Assembly: GCA_030035585.1 (NCBI GenBank)
Contig: CM057476.1
Location: 1,790,501 to 1,854,500, forward strand
Length of the DNA: 64,000 nucleotides
Reading direction: 5' to 3'
Source: Dugong dugon
Lineage: Eukaryota; Chordata; Mammalia; Sirenia; Dugongidae
The notes below the pieces were generated by a model. It saw only the letters and a list, made by a program, of their open reading frames with translations. It was not told where the DNA came from and searched no databases. The translations under genes and the position numbers were made by a program. Below, piece by piece: positions 21,586 through 61,680 of this stretch (within the stretch, counting starts at the first letter, position 1; the number at the start of each line of letters is the position of its first letter).

Positions 21586-22752
21586 TTCATGTGCTTCCGG
21601 ACAGCTTCCAAATCTATGTAATTTTCTTTAATTCCAAACTAGGGCTTTCATGACTCAAGTCCTTCCTAAAAAAACAATCTTCTCCCCTGCCACCAGTAGA
21701 GAAATGCACTTTTGCACTACCATCCACTTTAAACCAACTGCAGGAGCAAAGAAGAGCTGTGGCTCTTTTCTCAGGCACCCGGGCCCAAGGTCTGACTGGG
21801 GCAGTGGGTGGCTGTGTCTGATGACCAGGCAGGGGCGGATGGCTATCTGTAGCTCACTCAGTCTTTGTGCATTTGTCAGCCACCCTCAAAGGAAGGATTT
21901 CCAACCTTCTCCCTTTTCAAAATGCCTGCCTCATAATGCATAACTTCCACTTAACTCTGGTCTTGAAATTCCTAGTTTAAGCCGCCTTGATGTCCTGCCT
22001 TATAAATGCAGAATGATTTGTACTGTCTAATAAAAAATACAGTGTATACTCGTCTGTTGTGCGTTCAGTGGTCTCCATTCTCACTGACACAGTGTTTGAG
22101 ATCAAGCTGTACATGCTGTGCATTCTAAGACGCTGGTCTGAGTCTTTACAGAGCAAGCCAGGCAACACACAGAAAAGCGTTTACTTAATCATTCAAAAAG
22201 GAGAGGCGTGACTCTGCCTGGTAAAGTACCAGTATTCCAACCTGCCCCAATGCTGATAACCTTCACTGCTTTCAGTGTTAACCATTCTGTGGCATATGGA
22301 TTTCTGTTACTTTCACCATTTGTCAAAATGCCATACACGATTATTCAGCAATGACCAGCACACACGTAAAATAATCCACATGATGCATAAGTCACACCCA
22401 AAACACCTCAAATTTAAGTCTGTTCAAGATCATTCCATCCACTCTTCATTGATGGCACTGGAACAAAAGGCTAACAAAGCTGCTGGCAGATGTATTTGGT
22501 GGTTACTATTTTGTAATTCTTGTCCACTTGTAAATTGTTTTTACTCTTTATACATACTTTTCACACTGCCTTTCTTTTGTAATTTACGGAAGGTTTATAA
22601 ATGAATGACCAAGCTTTCCCCATTGTGTCTTCAAAAAATATATTGTAAATTGTAATATAACGGTATGTGTTAGGCTTATTAAAAGGAAATTAATCACTTA
22701 CTTAATGTATGGGTGTGTGCATGTGCACAGTTAGTGTACAACATTTTATAGA

Positions 22753-22758
22753 AATAAA
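22753..22758 (+). terminator. RIMBP2 poly(A) signal
   Basis: AATAAA followed within 40 bases by T/G-rich sequence (gtgttattttatacagtgcc). Best candidate for the distal end of RIMBP2 transcripts. Confidence 0.65.
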
Positions 22759-22775
22759 ATGTGTTATTTTATACA

Positions 22776-24340
22776 GTGCCGTTTAGCCTCTCTCTTTGTC
22801 TTCAGCACCCTTTTTTCATAGCAGCATGAAACTAAATTTCTCTTTCACACACAAGAAAAACTCTGTGAACTCTGTAAACTCTGTAACCATATCTTTCCCA
22901 GGACTATTTATTTTTAAGTTATGCTGACCTATGTTTTGGGAGTCATTTACAGAGTGCTGACACACTTCTGCACTGTTGATGACAATCCGCTCGGTGCCAA
23001 TGAGCATGGAGTCGCCGTATTTCTTGCACATGAGAAACACTCATGCACAAAATACTGTGAAGGTAAGTTCCATCTGTATTTGTTAGTATTTCCCTTGGTC
23101 AAATTTAGAATTCCAATGATACTAATAAAGGGCTAAACTGATTTAAACTTAGTTTCCCAACTGTAAAGAATTCTCCTAAAATCCTAATTTTTTCATATTA
23201 GATTTTACTTGATTTCTAACCTTTCTCATTTCTAATGTTTCTAACATTTCTAATCTTTCTCATCTGTCTGTCTTGTCTCTTGATATCACATCTCTCCCAT
23301 CTCATCAGAGACAGAGAAACCAGACACCAGATGAGACACGTGTATTTTATATTTGAATTGATTATTTCCCACACTTGGACCAAGACCAGTTAGGGGACTC
23401 CCCACTAGTCAATTTTCTGTCTTCAGGGGTCACCCTAACAGTCAAGCCCACACTGTACAACTATTCAGTAAAGGACTTAGTTTGCCTTCCAATTAAATGG
23501 ACTTCAAAAATCCTTTTCCTCTTTGCCTCTAAAGCAGTGTGTAGCATAACGCAGGAATATATTCATGTGTGATGGTCCACAGCCCTTAATTTGGCCATCT
23601 TGCCCTTTGTGCTTCTGTCATCAAGTATTTTACTAGGCCATATACTATCAACTCAACTGACACTGTTACTGTTGCTTTAAACAATATTCTTGTTCATTTA
23701 CTCACGTAGCTTGCCGTGGTTTCATAGATGCTGGTACAGACACAAGAGTCCCAGGCCAGACGCAAAAGACTTAATTAGTCCACAGTAACAGCAGGCAGAC
23801 TACTGGCACCGGTCTCCGAGCCCTGTTCCCTGTGGGGCAACGTGAGCAGGACCAGGTGACTCCGGCACACAGCTCGGTGTGTTACAGGAGCTGAAGCCTG
23901 AGCTTACGGAACCCTAATATTTATAGAGGACAGTAACTTGTCTGACCTTTCCTCTGGAGGGGGAACACTGTCTCACCTTCCAGGGCTGTTTACTGTACAA
24001 ACATCATTGAGAAGATAATCCAGAAAAAAGGCAGGCAGTGCCTCTGCTCACAGGACATGCAGAAAGTGAGATAGACAACTATCTCCAAACACATTCTGAA
24101 ACTTACTGCATTTAAAAGTCTAGAAATTAGAACATCAGAAAAATATCCCTTCTATCTACAATACTAAGGATGTGAATCTGAATAACAGCGTGACACTTGT
24201 AGGAAAACTATAACCTACAAACCAGGGTGCTAACTAGACTCAGTAATACATCACAAAACCACAACTAAAGTTCAGCACTATTTTGGGGGGAAAAAAAAAA
24301 AAGGCGGGGGGGTGGTGGGGGTGGTGCTTAGATCTGATTC
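22776..24340. other. Intergenic, unassigned
   Basis: Contains a three-fold ctctgtgaactctgtaaactctgtaa repeat near 22860 and tct-rich low-complexity DNA at 23215-23300. The moderately GC-rich stretch at 23720-24000 could be an old LTR remnant, but I cannot name it. A G-rich stretch lies at 24285-24325. No gene seen. Confidence 0.5.
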
Positions 24341-26382
24341 CTGACAATATGGTAAATTAACCCAAGTTGTTAACTGGAAGTTAAATTTCCTATTAACTTA
24401 GAAACGGTAAAAACACATTTCTTAATAACTAGACAGTCAAGAAGAAATAGAATTAGAGTAAAAGCATGACGGACTTTCAGGGTGCAGGGAAAGCAATGCT
24501 TCCAGGGAAATTTACAACTTTAAACGTTTATATTAGAAACGATGAATTAGCGATATAAGTCCCAACTTACGAAGGCAGATAGAAAGACAGCTGGAGGAGA
24601 AAGATAATAAAGAGCATAAACCAGTGCAACAGAAAACAAAGACTGCTCTGTGAAATAACTCTGAACTGAGATTAAACGAATTTGACATACAGCTGAAGAA
24701 ACAGATCACAAAAAACAGAAGGGATTAATAAATAACACTGTCAAGGAAATGAGGTCATAATTACAGATACAGCAAACTTTGAAAAGACGAAAATACTATC
24801 AACAACTCTGCCAATAAATTGGAAAACTCAGAAACAGGCAAATTCCTTGAAAAATACAAAATAAAAATCCAGAAACAAAAATCATAACAAAGTGAAGCAA
24901 TAGTTACATTTTTCCCCCCATAAATAAAACTCCAGGTCCACATTGTTTTACAAGAGAATCTTACCAAAATTTAGAGGATGAAATAATCACAACTGCATTA
25001 AAAACCAAAACAAAACAAAAAAAAAACCTTCCAGAAAATAAAACATGCAGTATTGCCCAAATCATTCTAAGAGAAGAATATACCCTGATACAAAACTAGA
25101 CTAGTAAGAAAATGGAGAATTACAGGTCCATTTCATCACAGATATAATATATAAAATCTTACACTGACATGTACTACATTAACAAATTAAAAGATAAAAA
25201 TTATGATTGTCAATACATGCAGAAAAGATCATTTAATACAATTCTACAGAATTTCCCTATAAAAATGAGTAGACAACATGAATAGAAGAGAATGTCAACC
25301 TGACAAAGGGTACTGACAAAAATCCTATAATGAACATAATCCTAAGTGGGGAAAAGTTAGAAGCATCCATATGAAAAATACGAACAAGCCAAGAATGTCC
25401 ACTATTGTCCCATTTCTTCAGCAATAAAGAAAAATACAATGACAGCATAAGGACTAGAGAAAAGGAAACTTTCCTAATCTGCAGAGAATATAATTGCCTA
25501 CAGAGACAACACAGAAGAATCCAGAAAAATCCTTACAAATAAAAGTTTTCTGGAGTGATGCGACACAAGATCAATATGAAAAATCAATTACATTTCTATC
25601 CACCTGCAATTGATAATTAAAAAACAGTCTTTCAAAGACAACGCTTTCAATGGCAACAAAACTCTAACGTGCTTGGGAATCAATTTAATGTGAAAGACAG
25701 TAGAGAAAAACCAAAGATGGAGAGAGAGGCCTTCTGAAGGCTGTAAGATCTAAAATCATAAAGACCTATACTCTCTCTAAATACCTAAAGCTTCAGTGCA
25801 ATTCCATCAAATCCTAAGGGTTTTCACGGAATTTGATGAAGGGATTCTAAAGTTCACAGGAAATCATAAAGGGAGAAACGTGTCCCACTGGGTGTCAGAA
25901 CTAGGGAGGTATCGTAATTAAAACAATGTGACACGTGTACCAGTAAGATATTCTGACCAATGACTTTGTAACGTAAGTGACATCACAGATCAAGGGAAGA
26001 CGACACTCTCCACTGGAAAATGACTGTCAATGTGGGAGAAATGAAACTGCATCCTACTACAAACTGCACACACAGATCCGCTGTGAGGAGTTAAGGGACT
26101 CAAGGGTTAAAGTAAACTGTCAAGCTCTTAGTAGAAAATACAGGTGAATATCTTGCTGACCTTGGAGTAGAGCGAAATCTCTCAAACAAGACACAAAAAG
26201 CAGTTAAGTATAAAAGAGAAAACTGATAACTGGGATCTACTAAAATTGAGAACTTCCACTCATCAAGTGACACCTTAAAGACCGTGAAACAAAGATGTCA
26301 AAAACTGGGAGAAGAGACCTGTAACATACAGCGGATACGGGATCAGTTCAAGGATATGTAAAGGACTCCTGTAAATACAGTC
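24340..26382 (+). mobile_element. Old L1 ORF2 fragment, decayed
   Basis: A-rich sense strand with L1 ORF2 landmarks, such as acatgcagtattgcccaaat-type text near 25044, gggattctaaagttcacagg near 25841 and aactgggatctactaaaatt near 26230. It is full of stops and is followed directly by a younger L1 3' part. The 5' border is approximate. Confidence 0.75.
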
Positions 26383-28558
26383 TCCCAGTGGATAATGCTA
26401 GGAGCCCTAATGCATGGCATAAACAGATTACAAACCATAAGTAACAATGCACAAACACCAGAAGAGAAACTAGATAACTGGGAGCTCCTAAAAAATCAAA
26501 CACTTATGCTCATCAAAAGACTTCACCAAAAGAATAAAAAGACAACCTACAGACTGGGAAAAAAGTTTTGGCTATGACAAATCCAATCGGCGTCTCATCT
26601 CTAAAATCTACAAGATACTGTAAAACCTCAACAACAAAAAGACAAATAATCCAATTAAAAAATGGGCAAAGGATATGAACAGGCGCTTCACCAAAGAAAA
26701 CATTCAGGCTGCTAACAGACACATGAGGAAATGCTTGCGATCATGAGCCATTAGAGAAATGCAGATCAAAACTACAGTGAGATACCATCTCACCCCAAAA
26801 AGGTTAGCATTAATCCAAAAAACCCAAAATCATAAATGTTGGAGAGGTCGTGGAGAGACTGGAACACTTATACACTGCTGCTGGGAATGTGAAATGGTGC
26901 AACCACTTGGGAAATTGATTAGGCACTTCCTTAAAAAGCTAGAAATAGAAGTACCATATGATCCAGCAATCCCACTCCTTGCAATATATCCTAGAGAAAT
27001 AAGAGCCGTCACATGAATAGATATATGCGCACCCACGTTCACTGCAGCACTGTTCACGATAGCAAAAAGATGGAAACAACCTAGGTGCCCATCCACAGAC
27101 AATGGATAAACAAATTCTGGTATATTCACACAGTGGAATACTACGCAACAATAAAGAACAATGAGGAATCCATGACACATCTCATAACTTGGAGGAATCT
27201 GGAAGGCATTACACTCAATGAATTTAGTCGGTCGCAAAAGGACAAATATTCTGTAAGAGCACTATTATAAGAACTCAAGAAAAGGTTTAAACACAGCAGA
27301 AATCATTCTTTGATGGTTACGAGGGTGGGGAGGGAGGGAGAGAGGGATTCACTAACTACACAGCAGACAAGAATTATCTTAGGTGAAGGGAAGGACAGCA
27401 CACACTACACGGGAAGTCAGCACAACTGGACTAAACCAAAGCTAAGAAGCTTCCTGAACACAACCAAACACTTCGAGGGACACAACAGCAAGGGGTGGGG
27501 GTCTGGGGACCATGCTTTCAGGGGACATCTAGATCAACTGGCATAACAAAGTTTATGAAGAAAATGTTCTGCATCCCACTTTGGTGAGTGGCATTTGGGG
27601 TCTTAAAAGCTAGCCAGCGGCCATCTAAGATGCATCAGTTGGTCCCAACCCACCTGAAGCAAAGGAGAATGAAGAACACCAAAGACACAAGGGAAGTATT
27701 AGCCCAAGAGACAGAAAGGGCCACACAGACCAGAGACTCCATCAGCCTGAGACCACAAGAACTAGATGGTGCCTGGTTACCACCAATGACCGCCCTGACA
27801 GGGAGCACAACAGAGAGTCCCCGATGGAGCAGGATAAAGGTGGGGTGCAGAACTCAAATTCTAGTAAAAAGACCAGACTTAATGGTTTGACTGATATTGG
27901 AGGGACCCCGGAAGACATGGCCCCTGGACTCTCTGTTAGTCCAGCACTAAAACCATTCCCAAGGCCAACTCTTCAGACAATGATTAGACTGGACTATGGG
28001 ACATAAAATGATACTCATGAAGAGTGTGCATCTTACAGTTGGAAGAGCGTAGTCAATGTCACTGAACTGTGCATGTAGAAATTTTTGAAACGGTGTATCT
28101 TTGGCTATGTGTATTTTCACCAAAAAAAAAAAAAAAAAAAAAAGGTTGAGAAGTTAGAGAGTTAATATGTTGTGGGGTTGTTAACCAATGTCATAAAACA
28201 ACACGTGTACTACTGTTTCATGAGAAAGCATTTGTTCTGTAAGCCTCTACCTGAAGTACAATAAAATATAAAAATAAAAGAAGAAATAAAAAAAAGAGTG
28301 TGCATCTTAGCTCAAGTAGATACATGAGACTAAACAGGCAGCTCCTGTCCAGAGGCGAAATGAGAAGGCAGAGAGGGTCAGGAGCTGGTTGAATGGACAC
28401 GGGAAATCCAGGGGCAGGGGGATGGGGAGGAAGAGTGTGCTGTCACCGTATAGGGAGAGCCAACTACGGTCACACAACAATGTACGTATAAATTTTTGTA
28501 TGAGAAACTAACTTGAATTGTCAACTTTCCCTAAAAGCACAACACTGAAAAAAAAAAG
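26382..28558 (+). mobile_element. Young-type L1 3' end: ORF2 C-terminus and lineage 3' UTR
   Basis: ORF2 C-terminal text is open in places. NNAQTPEEKLDNWELLKNQT lies near 26440-26500, and [20 protein letters not shown] and [20 protein letters not shown] at 26875-27013. A 1.3 kb 3' UTR follows that matches, in reverse, those of the RIMBP2-intron L1s (tggcataacaaagtttatga near 27540). It ends in an A-run near 28550. A separate unit has inserted at 28036-28293. Confidence 0.88.
28036..28293 (+). mobile_element. Composite L1-tail unit, copy 2, with 16-bp target duplication
   Basis: It is flanked by exact copies of aagagtgtgcatctta at 28020-28035 and 28294-28309, so both ends are defined. The unit starts ttggaagagcgtag and runs to tttggctatgtgtattttca, then an A-run at 28123-28143. 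It continues aaggttgagaag into an L1 3' end with a second A-rich terminus holding aataaa. Same architecture as 9430-9672. Confidence 0.85.
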
Positions 28559-28561
28559 AAA

Positions 28562-28765
28562 GTTGCCAAGTGGTGCAAACAATTAACACGACTGGCTGCT
28601 AGCCAAAAGGCTAGAGGTGCAAGTGTGCCCAAAGCAGCTCGGAAGAAAGGTCTGGTGATCTACTTTCAGAAGACTGGCCGTTGAAAACCCTGTGGAACAC
28701 AGTTCTACTCTGACATACATGCAGGCACCATGAGTTAGAACAGACTTGATGGCAAACGGTTCTCT
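28562..28765 (+). mobile_element. AfroSINE-type SINE, diverged
   Basis: Head ttgccaagtggtgcaaacaa, middle ctggctgctagccaaaaggc, tail gagttagaacagacttgatg. Divergence in the head suggests an older copy. Confidence 0.78.
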
Positions 28766-29263
28766 CTTTTTACAAGTTTGGCAGTGGGAAAAAAAAAACG
28801 CAAAGCAATGTTATCAAGAAAGAGACTTTGTGCTGGTGAATTTCCTCTAAAACATGTTTTCCTTCTCTAAAATATTTCTACTCTGGAAAACAGAAATGAT
28901 AATAAACAAATAAACCATCTAAATTCAGGATCAGCATCTGCCGGTTTTTTTTTTAAAATTAAAAACCTACGAGCACCTGGTAGCTGCATTAGACGCACAA
29001 GACTGAGACTTTCCCCTTTACGTGATGAGAACACACACAGTGAAGAGGAAATGACCCCCTCACTGTGATCCCACGGTACTTCACACCCTTTCATCTTAAG
29101 TACTATCTTCCCTCATCTTCTAGTTCTGAGGGGCGACAACCAGGGCAATGGGGAGCTAGACAAGATGATCGAAAGAATGCTATATAAAATGCAGAGTCAG
29201 CTAACAACATTCCTTCAAGTCAGTTTGTGATACAGGCAAGGTCGGCCCTACATTTAAAATTAC
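28766..29263. other. Intergenic, unassigned
   Basis: No gene or recognised repeat in this 498-bp stretch. Confidence 0.6.
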
Positions 29264-29447
29264 TTGCTGTTGTTAGCTGCTGTCGGGTTTGCCCCCAACT
29301 CATAGAGACCCCGTGTGTGTCAGAATAGGACTGAGATCCGTAGGGTTTTCTTGGCCATAATCTTTATGGAACAGTTCACCAGGCCTTTCTTCCACGGAGC
29401 TGCCAGGTGGGTTCAAACCGCCATCGTTTAGGTTCGCAGCTGATCAC
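29264..29447 (-). mobile_element. AfroSINE-type SINE
   Basis: Tail ttgctgttgttagctgctgt first, then caactcatagagaccccgtg and the head near gtttaggttcgcagctgatc. Reverse orientation. Confidence 0.85.
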
Positions 29448-30193
29448 AAATTCAGCACACCCTATTCTTTCAAAGAACGAAGGGTCAACACACAAGGTAT
29501 TCCAGGGATCTCTGTCCCTCCCACCTCCCTCCCTCCTGAGAGGTCTTGCTCTGGGCTGTTCAGGCTCAGGACTTCTAGGCTGGAGAAGACCCGGCTCCTG
29601 TCCTAGGGCCCCTTCCCAGCTGTGAAAGCACAATGGCCGCTTCCTGGCAGGAGTGGTGTCCTGGCCATGCTGAAGCAGCTTTGGCCATGGTCCAGGGCAG
29701 GTCCCTCCAAAGGCTCCTCTCCTGGACTCAGGCCAGGTGGGTGGGACACAGGCTCTGCTGCTCCCCCGGGTACCCACAAGGGAAATGACCCAACGGGGCA
29801 GAACATCGGACGCTGGGGGCAGCCCGAGGCTGGGACTTGCACCCCACAGCAGCTCTCGGAGCCTGGCTGGTTGTTGTGGATATCGGTGGTTTAGCCTCTG
29901 CCTGGTCTGACTTTACCCATTGTTCCAGTCCTGGGGAGATGGTACCCACATCCAGGCCCCACCCTGAGATTCCCACAGAGCAGGATAGGGCACTTTAACA
30001 CTTTTACACATCAGGGTTCTGTATCACTCTCCGGGTGGGACTGAGAGGCACTGGGGAGTAGGGGTGCTGTACCTTTCATCTGTATGGAGATGCTGGGGAG
30101 CTTCCGTAGAGAACTCTCCCCACCCCCCGCCTCAGATCTCATTGATTCTGAGTAGAGACCAGGAGGGCGCAAGCTCTGAAAGCCCTGCAGACG

Positions 30194-30334
30194 GGTCGGG
30201 CACGCCCTTGGGGGCCAGGCGCTACCCACCATGGCAGACAGGATGGGCACACCCTTGGGGGCCAGGAGCTACCCACCATGGCAGACAGGTCGGGCAAGTC
30301 CTTGGGGGCCGCGCGCTACCCACCACGGCAGACG
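30194..30334 (+). repeat. Minisatellite, 47-bp unit, three copies
   Basis: Units start at 30194, 30241 and 30288, each beginning gg(t/a)(c/t)gggca. All share the cttgggggcc core and a ctacccacca(t/c)ggcagac end, with a few substitutions. A partial fourth unit may follow (cgacagggtgggc). Confidence 0.93.
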
Positions 30335-31429
30335 CCCGACAGGGTGGGCTGGAAGTCACTCGCCCACACGGGCGAGCATGAGTGCAAGAGTGTGTGTGCC
30401 AAGGATGTCAGGGCTGCCCTGTTTGCTTCCACTGGAAGGTCCCGGATTTGTGCAGGTGAGGGACGGAGAGAGGAGCTCACCTTGATGCTGACCCACCCGA
30501 CAGCACAGAAGAGGGAGGCAGGCGTCAACGTTGTGATGACAGGCAGGGGCCAAGCAAACACTTGCATGGCATGGCACTCACTGTACTCCAGGTGCTGTCT
30601 GAAGCGTGTCAGGGAGCAGCCGGTGTTTCAGCTCAGGCAGTCAGACTCGGTCCACGCACTGGGTCCTTGGGCCGTGCTGCCATGCAACAGCTAACTACGA
30701 AGAAAGATGTGGGAAGACTGAAGCCCCTGGCTGCGGGGCACCACACCCTCCAAATCACCTGGTTACTCACCTCGGGAACTGCCCTGGCCAACTGATCAGA
30801 GTGACTACTGATCCAAAGTAGGATCTGGGATGACAGAGCCTGATGTCAGTGTCTTCAACACCAAAGCTTTAAGAAGTGAGACTCAGACCTCTCTCATTGT
30901 AAGGAAGAAACCGAGATTTCAGCCAGAGCTTTTGCTTTTTTTCTCTGAAGTGCTTACAGGAGCTCTGTGTGCTTGTCTCTCTGGGGAGCACCCACTGTGT
31001 TCCCTGCCCGCCCCACCCTCTGGGTGTAGCACCCACACTGTCCTTTGGGAAATCATCCCCTTACCATCTACTACCCACTGACTCTACAGTGTGCAGCACG
31101 TGACCCAAGCCCACCTGGCAGAGCAGAGCTTCTCTGGGGCTCAAAGAGGTGCAGACAGCCTGGGTCTGGGCGCCACCACTGTGAAGGGCGTTCTTTTCAC
31201 TGGGGCGAAGCTGAGACATAAACCTGGACTTTCTGGTGACCATTTTCATCACCTAAGGATGCCTATCTGATTAAAACCAAAGCAGAAGATAACAGTACCA
31301 AGAGACAGATTCCCAAAACCACGTCATTACTAGACCCTCTGTACCTTCTAAACCCGTCTTTGCCAAAATTCTCTCAGAGGTCACCTGGGATGTGTTCCAT
31401 ATACTGTTTTCCTGGCCTTATCTCCTAGA

Positions 31430-31530
31430 AGTTCTGATTCCTAGGTCTACCTTGGGGCCCAGGAATCTGTGTTATTACAAAGCAAACTAGGTGATTCTTA
31501 ACAGATTAAGTTTGGGAAGCACTGCCTAGG
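31430..31530 (-). mobile_element. MER5A-like hAT fragment
   Basis: gttctgattcctaggtctac, then ggggcccaggaatctgtgtt and aagtttgggaagcactg match the MER5A non-autonomous hAT layout, but truncated and diverged. Confidence 0.6.
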
Positions 31531-32224
31531 ATGAGTCAGAAAACCAGTAAATACTCCTACTGGCTTAAAAGAATTTCAGCAGGTTTTCTGTGCCGCTTTC
31601 ACCTAATTCTGAGAAATCAAATAGGTTAGTGAACCCGAGCTAATATCCCCCAAACAATGTTAACAACAGTTTTTAGCTTGAAGAAAGGAAAATAAAAAAG
31701 CTTTTCATCATATGCTAATAAGGCTAAATAAATCCAAGAGCTATACAATGAGACCAAGTAAAATAACAGTGAAACATAACTTTAGTAAACTGCATTAAAT
31801 TACAGTTCCAGTGGCTTGTGTATGGTCAACGATGTTTATATACGTTATATTTATAAGGCTGGTAATGTTTATAAACATTGTATTTATAAGCAATATGTGA
31901 AGATGTTCTCATGACATACAAAAGCCTGCTCTTTGCCAACGTTCCAGTAAATTCTGACAAGTATTTGGGTGTAAGCAGTTAGAGTCATCATTTCACAGTG
32001 ACGCGGCCTCTCAGTTTGCATTTCCCTGTAAGCTCTGAAGGCCCGGTCTTATACTAGTATCACAGGTGGTAGCCTTTTCTGACAGAATTGTACTCTGATA
32101 TTACAATTCGCAAGTGACACTAATTTAGCTTTTGACCACTCTTAAATGGAAAGAAAACACACATGCTTTCAATAAAAACCAAAACTGCACACTGGTACTC
32201 ACAGAAGGTGACAATCGCTTCGAT

Positions 32225-32230
32225 TTTATT
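32225..32230 (-). terminator. PIWIL1 poly(A) signal candidate
   Basis: TTTATT on the + strand (AATAAA on the minus strand), 771 bases after the PIWIL1 stop codon. GT-rich minus-strand sequence follows (tgtgagtaccagtgtgcag). Suitable 3' end for the gene. Confidence 0.6.
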
Positions 32231-32402
32231 TTGTAATGAATAAAATGATGTCCCAGTTGCAAAACAAAATAAATAAATTAGTAATGCTAATATAGATATT
32301 GGCTACTGTCTCTTTTGTTATCAAGAACCTTAAATCGTATCTCTGGACAGAAATTTAAAACTTTCCAACTGTCTTTTTTTAATCCCCATACCACCTACTC
32401 AC

Positions 32403-32428
32403 AAAAAAAAAAAAAAAAAAAAAAAAAA
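32403..32428 (+). repeat. Homopolymer (A)26
   Basis: Uninterrupted run of A inside the PIWIL1 3' UTR (poly-U in the transcript). Confidence 0.95.
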
Positions 32429-33000
32429 GGAAGAAAAATAAGCATATTTTCCCACAGAACCTCACAGTTTCCTATACCTTGTACAGGTTATTTAACAGTA
32501 ACTTTTATCTTAACTGTAAGAGATATCAGTTACTCAAGTAACATCCTACTACTACGGGGGTGTAGTGAGGTCCCCACTTTATGCTTTCTTTCGCCTTTAA
32601 ATTCAAAATAAATATTTCAAAAATAAGGTCAATACAGGGTCACAAGCAGAACCTGTTCCCTCCTGAGAGCACTCTCGGGTACCAGCCCTCTTCTCAAACA
32701 GCGGAAGAGCGCCTGTTCATAACGCAGAGCACCTTATCCACAGTTTATAGGAACAAACAAACAAGCAAACAAAAACATCCTCCCAACAAGCTTTTACGAG
32801 GCAAACGAGAAAATAGAAAAGCTTCATTTTTATCTAGAAAATGAGTAATTTTCAGTTAATAGCAAAGTTAGGAATAGACTCTAGGTCTCCTAAGCCCCTC
32901 TCCAAGTTTCATCTAGATAACAAAGTAACAGCTTCAAAAAATCCCAAAGTTATAATCTCAAAAAGAAAAAAACCAGCTCCACCTTGTCCTCTTCTGCCGG

Positions 33001-60720
<27,720 letters not shown>

Positions 60721-60894
60721 TTTTTTATCTGAAAAGGAAAAATTGTGAAGACAATACTCAGCACACACAGTTACATTCGACCACTTCCACAATACTACCT
60801 TTAAATTTGTTTACTGAAGATTCCAAAATAAACCCAAGGCAATTACTTATTTTTCTCATCTCTCTTAACCTACACAGTTTCTTAAGGCAATGTC

Positions 60895-60970
60895 TCTACA
60901 TTCAACAAAGTAAGTATTTACTGGGGACCAGGCACTGTGCTAGGTGATAGGGCTGAAATAGTGAAATAAG
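60895..60970 (+). mobile_element. L2-like fragment
   Basis: ttcaacaaagtaagtattta then ccaggcactgtgctaggtga match the terminal part shared by L2/MIR-type repeats. Confidence 0.55.
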
Positions 60971-61477
60971 TAAGGGAAATTCATTTTAATAGAAGCTTTA
61001 GTTTTCCAATTGATTTATTTATTATAAACAGAGACAGGAGTGAAAAACTGTTAAGAGAACTAAGGTATTGGTGACTAGCTTTGTCTTTTACATTTGATAT
61101 ATAATCTACTATTAAATTGGCCCTTTACATAATTCTGATACATGCTGTGTTCCTCCAGGGTCTCTCCACATCCCACGTGTAGCTTAACCTTAACATACCA
61201 AAACTAATATTTTCCTACCTCATCATTCAGCTCCCATAACTTCAATCTCAATTAGTGGCATCCCCATCAACTGTCTCTAAAGCAAATGACTGTGTCATTT
61301 ACCTCTAAACTACTCCTTTACCGACCCTACACCTGATCCAACAATTCTCTCCATCCCTTTAACACCTATCAAGTGCCTACTGTAAGCCAGGCTGTTAGGC
61401 ATCAGGTATATTACTGTGTATAAGAGTGCCCTTCTTCCCTACCTCACGCAGAAGAAATGTATCATCAGGTTATTTTA

Positions 61478-61680
61478 TGTAGAGGCTTCAGAGCTAGACT
61501 GCCTGATCCAAGTCCTTCATATTTTACATGAGTGACCTTGAGCAAGCTATAGAACCTGTGATACATGTCTCCACATGTAACATGGAATTATAACCTACCA
61601 TGTAGGGAAATTGTGAGGATCAAATGAGAACACATGTAACGCCCTAAGAAACAAAAATAAGCACATAGTGACCATTCTAC
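61478..61680 (+). mobile_element. MIR SINE
   Basis: gaggcttcagagctagactg, gtgaccttgagcaagctata, gaaattgtgaggatcaaatg, then aataagcacatagtg. Near full-length forward MIR. Confidence 0.85.

Larger units (their letters stand above)
19773..22775 (+). other. RIMBP2: RIMBP2 3' UTR (long form), containing alternative segment B
   Basis: About 3 kb that is AT-rich and free of recognised SINE or LINE insertions, unlike the flanking DNA. It ends at a poly(A) signal at 22753-22758. An earlier aataaa at 22029-22034 could give a shorter form. Alternative coding segment B (21397-21585) lies within it. The UTR assignment is inferred, with no transcript seen. Confidence 0.75.
29448..32209. other. Intergenic, GC-rich left half, no gene recognised
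   Basis: Bases 29480-31250 are distinctly GC-rich and hold many overlapping short ORFs on both strands. None resembles a known protein and none shows splice or start context I trust. The stretch contains the 47-bp minisatellite and a MER5A piece. Confidence 0.6.
32225..33000 (-). other. PIWIL1: PIWIL1 3' UTR (inferred)
   Basis: Sequence from the stop codon to the candidate poly(A) signal. The only notable content is a run of 26 A on the + strand at 32403-32428. Length is inferred from the signal, not from transcripts. Confidence 0.6.

Noticed and set aside
23720..24000. Endogenous retrovirus LTR
   Set aside because: Composition is suggestive, but I see no paired LTR, primer-binding site or viral coding remnant.
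29376..30821. Cluster of overlapping short ORFs on both strands
   Set aside because: GC-rich DNA, a SINE and a minisatellite explain the open frames. No splice or protein similarity supports a gene.
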